From Ochromonadaceae sp. CCMP2298 (Eukaryota; Sar; Synurophyceae; Ochromonadales; Ochromonadaceae): a DNA stretch of 14,051 nt. Where the stretch lies: the NCBI GenBank assembly GCA_026770595.1, contig MU634243.1, positions 1-14,051 of the forward strand, given 5' to 3'. A program made the translations under genes and the position numbers. Position 1 is the first letter of the stretch. The number at the start of each line of letters is the position of its first letter. Shown in pieces: positions 1 to 6,968 of this stretch. The notes under the pieces are model-generated. The model ran no database searches, was not told the origin of the DNA, and saw only the letters and a program-made list of their open reading frames with translations.

Positions 1-554
1 ACCACGGCGTTTGGTAAGCGAACTTTCCTCGTGTTGCTCCCCTCTCTGTCCGAAACTCACGATTCATATTCTCTCTACAGGCGCTTCACGGAGACCAGGC
101 TCGGTGAGCTGCGCATGCTGAACCAGAACACGTTTTTCTCCGTGTCCGAGATCAGCGAAGAGTTCAAGACTCCTTCTGCTTGCCACTTCATCTACGGCGA
201 TGGTGAGTGTTATTTCGCTTACATAGGTTTGATGCACCATCCTGACTTCTCCTCTCCTCTCCTGCAGCGCATGCCACGGAGGACCACGTCTTAACCGAGG
301 GCCTCACCAACGAGGCATTTGAGGAGGTGAGACCCGTCTATATGTCTATCTGTCTATGTTATATGTTATATGTCCTCGAAACTGTTGTGATTGTCAGGTG
401 ATAACAGCTGATCTCTGTCTGTCATTTATTGTAGTTGCTGAAGGAGAAGGTGGCGTTCGGCCTGACGCTGGAGAGGTTCGACAGGGAACCCAGCCTGCCT
501 TCGGACATCGTGGAGTCGCACAAATACGTGAAGCACAGCGACGATATCTTCTAA
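1..554 (+). CDS. 3' end of an unrecognised protein-coding gene (four exon pieces, 5' partial)
   Basis: I do not recognise this protein. Four pieces join in frame with GT-AG introns: 1-13, 81-202, 268-326 and 435-554, with TAA at 552-554. The introns are 67, 65 and 108 nt (14-80, 203-267, 327-434) and start GTAAGC, GTGAGT and GTGAGA. The last splice is in phase and the other two restore codons (TG|G for Trp, G|CG for Ala). The visible C-terminal part is about 104 residues and soluble-looking. It contains WRFTETRLGELRMLNQN, FKTPSACHFIYGD and EELLKEKVAFGLTLERFD, and ends in YVKHSDDIF. There is no membrane segment and no motif I can name. The consistent splicing and codon use make it a real gene. 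A pyrimidine tract ending TTTCGCAG at 634 could be a 3'-UTR intron acceptor paired with the GTAG just after the stop, but that is only a possibility. Confidence 0.75.
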
Positions 555-1173
555 TGGTAGTTAGACAGCATTAATAATTGAGTAATATTTGAATCGACCC
601 TTCGCGTACCTCGTTGTTCTCTTTCTTTCGCAGTGCCCAGCTCATGATACGTGTCCAGATCGTGCCTGTATTGATAACAACGCATCCTGCTGGCAAGCGT
701 AGCAAAGGTAGCCTGCTCAATGGTGCGTCATTGGCAGGCTTCTGCGGCTCCGGCATCGTGTAGCTACCACCACCACCCCCCTCCACCCCCCCCCCATTTT
801 CCACCGCGAGTCTGCGTCCCCTATGACAACCTGGGTTCCCAGGGTTACTAGGTTCCCCTTGGCGAGATGACACAGCCCTCAAGCTCCCGGATCTCAAGCT
901 GCTATATCATTCTACGAGCTGAGCTCGTACGTCTCTATATCGTGAAGCTCTAGCAAACAGGATTCTGATACAAAAATCCCTCACGGGGTACGTACCCCCG
1001 TTTTTCAGACACCTCGTAGTACGTACTCCGTCACTGCATTTATCCTGATTATTTTTTTCTTCGGAAGGGCTCGCGTTGGGATGGATGAGTCTGGGGAGGG
1101 TCATCACTCTCCTTTCCAGACCTCGCCGCCTGGACGGCGTATTCACAACGAGTCTGAGATCCGGGCTGGCAGG
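555..1173. other. Intergenic region and SepSecS 5' region with clustered short palindromes
   Basis: No convincing gene is seen here. The stretch holds the end of the upstream gene's transcript and the promoter/5' leader of SepSecS. Three palindromes lie close together. ACGAGCTGAGCTCGT at 914-928 is symmetrical apart from its centre base. ACGGGGTACGTACCCCCGT at 983-1001 is symmetrical except for one extra C and is followed by five T. AGTACGTACT lies at 1017-1026. The last two share the TACGTA core (ACGT), the type of site bound by bZIP factors in many eukaryotes; that role is inferred. An in-frame ATG at 1081 would add 31 residues to SepSecS but lies outside the conserved part. Confidence 0.4.
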
Positions 1174-2786
1174 ATGGACAGCTTCGAAGAGCAGCTGTCG
1201 GGTTTCGTGAAGAAGAGCTACGTGAACCAGGGCCTGCAGAACGAGCAAGCGCGTAAGAACCTGCTGCAGGTGCTCCTGCGCCACAAGAAGCTGCCCAAGA
1301 AGGGATGGAACGACCAATCCATCGAGCTGCTCATCCACGAGCTCTCTGTGATGGATAGCAACAACTTCATGTCAAACGCAGGCGTGGGTGAGCGGGAGGG
1401 ACGAGTGTACTCGCAGCTCGTGGCCCGCAGGCACTACGGTCTCGCGCACGGCGTCGGGCGCTCCGGGGACATAGCAGAGGTTCAACCAAAGGCCGCAGGC
1501 TCCTCCATCATCTACAAGCTCACCAACTGCCTGGTCACACATGCTATGGAGGTGGCTGGCATCAGTCCAGGCATGGAGGCCCTCGTGCTGCCCATGGCCA
1601 CTGGCATGTCCTTGACCCTGTGCTTCATCGCCATGAAGAAGCAGCGGCCAGGCGCCAAGTACATCATATTTCCACGCATCGACCAAAAGTCGTGCTTCAA
1701 GGCCATCATGACTGCTGGACTGGAGCCCATCATAGTGGAGAACGTGATGAGCGCGGAGGGCGAGCTGTGCACGGACGTGGAGGCGGTGCGTGCGCAGCTG
1801 CAGCTACTAGGAGAAGAGGTTCTCTGCGTGCTGTGCACCACCAGCTGCTTCGCCCCCAGGCAGCCCGACTCCATCGACAGGGTGGCTGTGCTGTGCAGGG
1901 AGTTCGGCGTGGGGCACGTGGTGAACAACGCGTATGGTCTGCAGTGCAAAGCCATCTGCAAGCTCATCAACAGGGCAGCGCGCCTGGGCACGCTTACCGC
2001 AGGTACATGCACATAACAACCCTCTACTTAGTTGCGTTAAATTCACTCTAACCTCTACCCTCTACCCTCTCACCCCCCACCCACCCTGTCTCAGTGGTGC
2101 AGAGCACAGACAAGAACTTCATGGTGCCCGTGGGCGGCGCAGTCGTCTTCAGCCCCAGCCCCGCATTCGTCGCAGCAGTCTCCGCATCCTACCCAGGCAG
2201 AGCGAGCGCCGCACCTGTGCTGGACCTGTTCATCACGCTGCTCTCCATGGGAGAGGAGGGCTATCGGGCGCTGCTGGGGGAGCGAGAGCGGCTGTGCGGC
2301 GTGGTGCAGATCGGCCTGCTAGAGCTTGCCGCCAAACACTCGCTCTCCCTGCTGCCCGCTCCGCGGAACTCCATATCCACAGCGCTTTCTTTACAGTCGC
2401 TCACGGAGGTAGAGGCCTCGCAGGGGCAGGAGAAGGGGCAGGAGGAGGGGCAGGAGAAGGGGCAGGAGGAGGGGCAGGAGAAGGGGCAGGGGGGGGCGGC
2501 CCAACCGGAGGTGACATTTCTGGGCTCCATGCTCTTCCAGCGCTGCGTGTCCGGCTGCCGCGTGGTGGAGTGCAAGGGGGAGGTCAAGACGGTAGCAGGA
2601 CATGACTTCTGCGACTGGGGGGCGCACAAGAGCCTCTATCCGCAGAGCTACCTGACGGTGGCCTGCGCAGTTGGTATGTGCGAGGAAGACGCAGTGCTCT
2701 TCCTGCAGAGACTAGACAAGGCACTGCTGCAGTTCAAGAAGAAGAGCACGCGAGCAGCTAGTATAGCACCAGCAGAAAATACTTAA
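1174..2786 (+). CDS. SEPSECS: O-phosphoseryl-tRNA(Sec) selenium transferase (SepSecS)
   Basis: This PLP enzyme converts phosphoseryl-tRNA(Sec) to selenocysteinyl-tRNA(Sec) with selenophosphate, the last step of Sec synthesis in eukaryotes and archaea. Exons are 1174-2002 and 2095-2786; the 92-nt intron begins GTACAT and ends CTCAG. The product is 506 residues, close to the human enzyme (501). Family signatures are intact: MDSNNF then GVGEREGRV (Arg74, Arg77), HGVGRSGDIAEVQPKAAGSS (Arg96, Gln104), ATGMSLTLCF, YIIFPRIDQKSCFK, TTSCFAPR, VVNNAYG, and the PLP-lysine motif TDKNFMVPVGGA with Lys283. The start at 1174 was chosen because it puts all these residues within one position of the human numbering; an in-frame ATG at 1081 would add 31 unconserved residues. 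A Gly-Gln-Glu repeat of about 24 residues is inserted before the conserved FLGSMLF segment. The basic C-terminal tail is shorter than in animals. TGTAA at 2803-2807 may be a 3'-end signal. Confidence 0.96.
2423..2489 (+). repeat. Coding minisatellite inside SepSecS (12-nt units)
   Basis: Five and a half tandem 12-nt units alternate GGGGCAGGAGAA and GGGGCAGGAGGA (starting at 2423, 2435, 2447, 2459, 2471, with a partial at 2483). They encode a run of GQEK/GQEE in the second SepSecS exon. The repeat sits between the SLTEVEA segment and the conserved FLGSMLF segment, where the family has a variable loop. The reading frame is kept because the unit is a multiple of three. The unit near-identity suggests recent slippage. 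Confidence 0.9.
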
Positions 2787-2825
2787 CCCCTTGCAGAGCC
2801 TCTGTAACATAAGAATATTGGGATA

Positions 2826-2921
2826 GTTTTTTTTTTTTTTGCTGATGCCAACCCCGGCGGATTCGCGGGGCGGTTTCGATGAAACGGCAACGGCTCGCTC
2901 CTCCGGGAGGAGCAGCGAGCC
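2826..2921 (+). promoter_or_regulatory. Leader of the orphan membrane-protein gene: poly-T tract and GC-rich hairpin
   Basis: A run of 14 T occupies about 2827-2840. At 2892-2921 a GC-rich stem-loop is formed by GGCTCGC-TCCTCC and its complement GGAGGAGCAGCGAGCC, with 13 pairs, a 3-nt bulge and an almost closed loop. It lies about 110 nt upstream of the chosen ATG (3031), so it would fall in the promoter or 5' leader. The hairpin is seen directly; a regulatory role is inferred. Confidence 0.4.
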
Positions 2922-3030
2922 TCGTTCATCTGTTCTGTTCATGTTCATCTGCTGCTCCTCAGCAGTTTATCCCGCCATCCGGCAGTTCCTTCCTGCGGCA
3001 CCCTCTCGTTCGCCTGACAGCAGCTCTACG

Positions 3031-4356
3031 ATGCGCCTGGCGCTGGCGCTTCTGCTGCTCGGCTCGGCGAGGCAGTCTGCGGCGGACTACATCGTCTACG
3101 GCCTGTTCTTCGACTACGCCACTCCGCTCAACACGCGACAGGAGAAGGAGATCTACTCCAAGTGCTTCAGCGGGCTTAGTCTGGTCACTTGCACCCCGAA
3201 GCTTCCCGATGATGACATCGTGCTGGCTTACGACAGGGACTACTACCAAGACCTGGGAGCGTTCGTGGGGCAGGCCTACTGCGTGGAGTGCTGCGGAACC
3301 AACCCCGATAAAGTGGATGTGTGGGACCTCAGCTGCCCCGTCACTGCCGCCTCCGCCATTGCCGCGAACAGGTACGGGGCGGAGCTGCATCTGGCGCGCA
3401 ACCAGTTCGTGGGGGACACGGCCTACGTGATGTGCCCGCTCAAGCGCAGCGTGTGCACCTACGACCCCGACACCGGCAAGACCATCACCTGCGACCGCAG
3501 CCTGGAATCCCTCTTCCTGCGCGGCTACACGGTCTTCATAAAAGTGAAGATGTACGACGACAACTTCGAATTCAGGCGCGGCGTGAGCAGTTGCGAGATC
3601 CAAGCATGGGAGACCGACACGCCCCTGGCAGTGGGGGAGTCCTTCTCTGAGAAGATAATCATGCAGTACGAGGCAGTGGACTCCTTCTCCATAGCAGATG
3701 TGGGCAAGCTGGTCATCGTGTGTCTGGGCTGCTTCGTCTTCGTGTATGCCGCGCTGTACTTCTGCCGCCGCAAGCACTGCGAGTACTGCCAGGGCAAGCT
3801 GGTATTCGGCCTGCGCCTGTGCTACAAGTGCATAGCAGTGGGGGCAGAGGTACCTGACCAACACATGCTGGCGGCGATACATGCGCGCAACGAGGCAATG
3901 CAGGGCAAGCACCCGGACCGCTTCCCGGGGCACACGATGGCGAAGGGGTGCGCTCGGAAGGGCGCGTCGTGTCTTTTCAGCTGCCTCAAATGCCTCGGCT
4001 GCAGCTGCTGCCACTCCTGCTGCTACAGGTGCTGCTGCTACTGCTGTAAGAAGAAGGACGGGACGGTGGAGCCGGACCTGGTGGAGGTTGTGGAACTGAT
4101 GGAGGCGTCGCTGGAGGAGGGGAAGGAAGCCGATGCCATCACAGACGAACTCGACACCATGCCCTCTAAGAAGAAGAAGAAGAAAGGTAAGAAGGGCGAG
4201 GAGGATTCCCCCCATTCCCCCTTGCCTGTGATGAGCGCGGTGCTGGCTGGAGGGGTGCTGGCCGCTGCGGCCAAGAAGAAGCGGTTCGTAAACCCCAACA
4301 ACCTCGCCTACCACAAAGATTTCATACAACTGGCTGTGATGAGTGTCAAGCAGTAG
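3031..4356 (+). CDS. Orphan type I membrane protein with Cys-rich cytosolic region
   Basis: I recognise no family. The ATG at 3031 gives 441 residues beginning with a clear signal peptide (MRLALALLLLGSARQSAA, cut near residue 18). The same frame is open upstream to about 2839, but that part lacks a signal sequence. The lumenal part (about 19-225) has around ten Cys, several in pairs suited to disulfides (CVECC at 84-88), and a patch with FIKVKMYDDNFEF. One membrane span lies at about 226-244. Directly behind it is CEYC-x10-CYKC (Cys250, 253, 264, 267), a zinc-ribbon-like spacing. Residues 314-339 then hold 13 Cys, ending against KKK, which suggests multiple palmitoylation or metal binding. 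An acidic stretch and a Lys run (380-388) follow. The C-terminus has an Ala/Val-rich hydrophobic patch at 400-414 followed by KKKR. It has no introns. It is followed by two TGTAAA motifs 10-24 nt after the stop. Confidence 0.88.
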   Translation: MRLALALLLLGSARQSAADYIVYGLFFDYATPLNTRQEKEIYSKCFSGLSLVTCTPKLPDDDIVLAYDRDYYQDLGAFVGQAYCVECCGTNPDKVDVWDLSCPVTAASAIAANRYGAELHLARNQFVGDTAYVMCPLKRSVCTYDPDTGKTITCDRSLESLFLRGYTVFIKVKMYDDNFEFRRGVSSCEIQAWETDTPLAVGESFSEKIIMQYEAVDSFSIADVGKLVIVCLGCFVFVYAALYFCRRKHCEYCQGKLVFGLRLCYKCIAVGAEVPDQHMLAAIHARNEAMQGKHPDRFPGHTMAKGCARKGASCLFSCLKCLGCSCCHSCCYRCCCYCCKKKDGTVEPDLVEVVELMEASLEEGKEADAITDELDTMPSKKKKKKGKKGEEDSPHSPLPVMSAVLAGGVLAAAAKKKRFVNPNNLAYHKDFIQLAVMSVKQ

Positions 4357-4365
4357 ATAGATGGA

Positions 4366-4380
4366 TGTAAAGTTTGTAAA
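4366..4380 (+). promoter_or_regulatory. Candidate polyadenylation signals (two TGTAAA)
   Basis: TGTAAA occurs at 4366-4371 and 4375-4380, starting 10 and 19 nt after the TAG of the orphan membrane-protein gene. A TGTAA lies at 2803-2807, 17 nt after the SepSecS stop, and TGTAAA lies on the minus strand at 6947-6952, 17 nt after the DEX1-like stop. TGTAA is the known poly(A) signal of green algae; its use in this organism is inferred from these positions only. The rest of the 194-nt gap to the convergent ELMO gene shows nothing else. Confidence 0.35.
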
Positions 4381-4550
4381 TATGTTATAAAAAATGAAGT
4401 ATCCGAGTTATTTTTACAGGATGTCTATATATACAACATTATAGGCCCGCATTGGGGACGGGCATGGGCAGAAATAGAGGACAATAGCACTGTCCCTTGC
4501 TACTACGTATGTACCTAGTACGAGCACGAATGAAGAGAATGCCGTAGGGT

Positions 4551-5261
4551 CTATAGAGCAGGAGCAGGAGCAGGGGCAACACCAAGCTCTGCCTCCACGT
4601 CGGCCACAGTCTGCGCCGAGCCCAGCATCTGCTCGAAGCGTTCCTTGGTCAGCGCGAGCACTGCTGGGAATCGCATGTAGTCTGCCTGCTCCTGCTCGAA
4701 CGTCTTGTCCAGCAGCACGAAAGCGCACACATAGAGTCGCTCAAAGGCGCCCTCCTCCAACAAGTGCCAGTACTTCTTCTTCGAGTGGGCCCCCATGGGC
4801 GCGCCAGAGGCAGATATCACTTCGAAGAGGGCCGCAACCATTCTAGTGACATTCACGCCGCCCGCCGCCCAGGGGTAGTTACTGCCCGCTTCTCTGTTGC
4901 TGCGCCGGGCGATCACGTCCATCGCCAGACCATTCTGCTGCTTGAGTATGTAGTGAATGTTCTCCAGAGAGAGAATACCGCCACCGCGAAGGTCGGAGAT
5001 GGGGTCCTCTCGCTGAAAGCCCAGGTGTTTGTAGGCTGTGGAGACGCGCTCAAACTCCGACCCACTCCTCTCGCCCAGGTTGCCCGCTTGGTAGACCTCC
5101 CGCAACAACAGCTCGTGGGACTCATCCGAGTAGCTGGTGTTGAGTTTCCTCCTCAGTCCGGCAACTATCAGCAGGACGGCTTCGCTTGGCAAGTCGCCCT
5201 CATCCTCCGTGCAAAAGGCCAGGCTGGAAACGCTGTTGTAGACGCTGGTCAGGAATTCCAT
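4551..5261 (-). CDS. ELMO domain-containing protein (ELMOD/plant ELMO type)
   Basis: ELMO-domain proteins act as GTPase-activating proteins for ARF/ARL small GTPases (ELMOD group) or as parts of Rac exchange factors. The ATG at 5261 gives 236 residues, similar in size to plant ELMO proteins. The domain core is YKHLGFQREDPISDLRGGG then ILSLENIHYI (about residues 77-105), which matches the ELMOD GAP motif (GFQ-x2-DP-x-TDFRG-x-G-x-L-x3-NL). Arg92 falls at the position of the catalytic arginine. YPWAAGGVNVT (129-139) and FERLYVCAFVLLDKTF (173-188) are the usual following segments. It ends in an Ala-Pro run (APAPAPAL). The frame stays open upstream to 5408, but only a TTG is available there and that part overlaps an inverted repeat, so 5261 is preferred. 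A further upstream exon cannot be excluded. It is divergent from PSMA1, 379 nt away. Confidence 0.88.
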   Translation of the reverse strand: MEFLTSVYNSVSSLAFCTEDEGDLPSEAVLLIVAGLRRKLNTSYSDESHELLLREVYQAGNLGERSGSEFERVSTAYKHLGFQREDPISDLRGGGILSLENIHYILKQQNGLAMDVIARRSNREAGSNYPWAAGGVNVTRMVAALFEVISASGAPMGAHSKKKYWHLLEEGAFERLYVCAFVLLDKTFEQEQADYMRFPAVLALTKERFEQMLGSAQTVADVEAELGVAPAPAPAL

Positions 5262-5640
5262 CGCTCGCAAGTCGTTGGGGGCGACAGTCAATGTCGGAAG
5301 GAGTGACACCAAGTGTCTAAACTGCACCAGGAGGAGGAAGAAAACCGTTATCTTGTGACTTCGAGGAATGCCAGGAATCTCTCGGTATAACCCTTGTCGG
5401 ATAAACAATATTTCAAGGGAACCGGGGTTCCCCTAGAATATAGCTTATCCGACAAGGGTTCTACCGAGAGATTTGGATTTTCTGCGGATGTCTCTCGCAA
5501 AGCTGCGAGATTTGATGTGAGAAAGGAAGAGCCCTTGCCTCTGCTCTTGTTCTTCAGCTCGGCTCTTGCTCGCTCACAAGTCGGATCAGGAATCTGCAGT
5601 GTCGAGTGTGCGTGAAGGCCGCTTCCAGTAATTGTTTGCG
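5262..5640. promoter_or_regulatory. Divergent promoter region between ELMO and PSMA1
   Basis: Both flanking genes read outward from this 379-nt gap, so it should hold both promoters. It contains the long inverted repeat described separately and a CT-rich stretch at 5530-5580 ahead of PSMA1. No TATA box stands out. Confidence 0.5.
5376..5473. repeat. 29-nt inverted repeat (long hairpin) between ELMO and PSMA1
   Basis: The left arm (5376-5404) begins AATCTCTCGG and ends TTGTCGGATAA. The right arm (5445-5473) is its reverse complement with a single mismatch (28 of 29). The 40-nt loop contains a second, smaller palindrome, GGGAACCGGGGTTCCC at 5418-5433. It could be a foldback/MITE-like insertion, a small-RNA precursor or a cruciform in the shared promoter. 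No target-site duplication is obvious. Confidence 0.85.
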
Positions 5641-6585
5641 ATGTTCAGGAACCAGTACGACACGGACGTGACGGTGTGGTCCCCTCAGGGAAGGCTGCAC
5701 CAGGTGGAGTACGCCATGGAGGCAGTCAACCAGGTAATTATCCAACACCCATTTAGAGCTACGCATCTGATGTAGGAGCTGACACACCATTTTGCATTTA
5801 GGGTACTGCCTGCCTGGGTCTGCGCAGCAAGACGCACGTGGTGCTGGCGGGTCTCAAGAGGTCGCCCAACGAGCTGGCCTCCTTCCAGAAGAAGCTGCAC
5901 AAGATCGACGACCACTTGGGCATCGCCATGTCGGGACTTACAGCTGATGGCAGGAGTTTAATAAAGTACGGCTGAAGCGATTACTTTCCCACTCCCCTCT
6001 GTGCACCCGCTGTAGTGGCTTCCCTAACCCTTCCCACTCTTGCCGGTTAACCCTACCCCTCCACCCGATCGCAGGTACATGCGAACAGAGGCACTGAACA
6101 ACAAGTATGTCTACGGCGCACCCATCCAGGGCAGCCGGCTGGTGCTGGACCTCGCAGACATGCACCAGCGGTGCACGCAGAGCTATGTGCGCCGCCCCTA
6201 CGGAGTGGGCCTCCTAGTCGCCTCGTGCGACCAGACCGGCCCCCACCTCTACCTCACCGAGCCCTCCGGCAACTACTACGAGTACTACGCGATGGCTATC
6301 GGCTCTCGGTCTCAGACGTCCCGCACCTACCTGGAGAAGGAGTTCGACTCGTTCCCCGACTGCTCCCTGGACGACCTCATCAAGCACGCACTCAAGGCCA
6401 TGGCCGCCTCCCTAGCTGGAGACGCAGAGCTGGACGCGAAGAACGCCTCTATCGCTATTGTGGGCGTGGATCAGGCTTTCAAGGTGATCGAGGGGCCGGA
6501 CATCCAGCGGTACCTGGACGCGGTGGAGGTGGAGGGGGAGGCGGAGATGGACCAGGAGGCAGAGCTAGAGAACCCCGACCTGTAA
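5641..6585 (+). CDS. PSMA1: 20S proteasome subunit alpha-6 (PSMA1 type)
   Basis: This subunit forms part of the outer alpha ring of the 20S proteasome, which gates entry to the proteolytic chamber in cytosol and nucleus. Exons are 5641-5733, 5802-5965 and 6075-6585, with introns of 68 and 109 nt (GTAATT...TTAG, GTACGG...GCAG). The product is 255 residues (human PSMA1 263). The N-terminus [18 protein letters not shown] and [11 protein letters not shown] is the alpha-subunit signature. Subunit-specific segments are [48 protein letters not shown] and [16 protein letters not shown], which separate alpha-6 from the other alphas. The catalytic N-terminal Thr of beta subunits is absent, as expected. 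The C-terminal tail is acidic ([16 protein letters not shown]). All splice junctions keep the frame and rebuild conserved codons (AA|G gives Lys before YMRTE). Confidence 0.97.
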
Positions 6586-6968
6586 GCCCTATGAGCCTAT
6601 GAGCCTATAAGCCTATAAGGGGCCCTATAAGCCCTCGAAGCCCTCTAAGGAGACAGCGGTCCCGAAAGAGCACAGACAGATTTTTGGCCTCTGGAGGCGA
6701 ATATTCGCGTTTCTAGATGTCAAATCTGGGTGCTTGGAAAAACTGCTCTCCAGGCCTCTGTCGGACAGCTCTCAGTCGCCGCGCTGTGTAGTCTGTTTAC
6801 TCGCTCCCTCCATTATTAGCCATGGAACCTGTAATAGTGAAAAAAAGATATAGGAACACACTCTTTTCCCCCTCTCTTTTACACTCTCTTTTACACTGAC
6901 GAGCAGCTGGCGCTACTGTAGTAGGACAGAAAAACTCTCCCTCTCTTTTACACTAAAACAACGCTACC
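6584..6968. other. Convergent intergenic region with short repeats between PSMA1 and the DEX1-like gene
   Basis: No gene is seen. From 6584 to about 6650, overlapping the PSMA1 stop, degenerate 8-9-nt units of RAGCCTAT/AAGCCCTN type are tandemly repeated. GCGAATATTCGC at 6697-6708 is a perfect 12-nt palindrome. CTCTTTTACACT occurs three times, twice in direct tandem (6874-6885, 6886-6897) and once at 6943-6954. Read on the minus strand these give AGTGTAAAAGAG, with TGTAAA 17 nt beyond the DEX1-like stop codon, so they may serve its 3' end. Confidence 0.5.

Noticed and set aside
2959-4329. 456-codon minus-strand open frame opposite the orphan membrane protein
   Set aside because: Shadow of a GC-rich gene; the plus strand has a signal peptide, membrane span and ordered Cys motifs.
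5262-5408. N-terminal extension of the ELMO protein
   Set aside because: The frame begins only with TTG, overlaps one arm of the inverted repeat and lacks family similarity.
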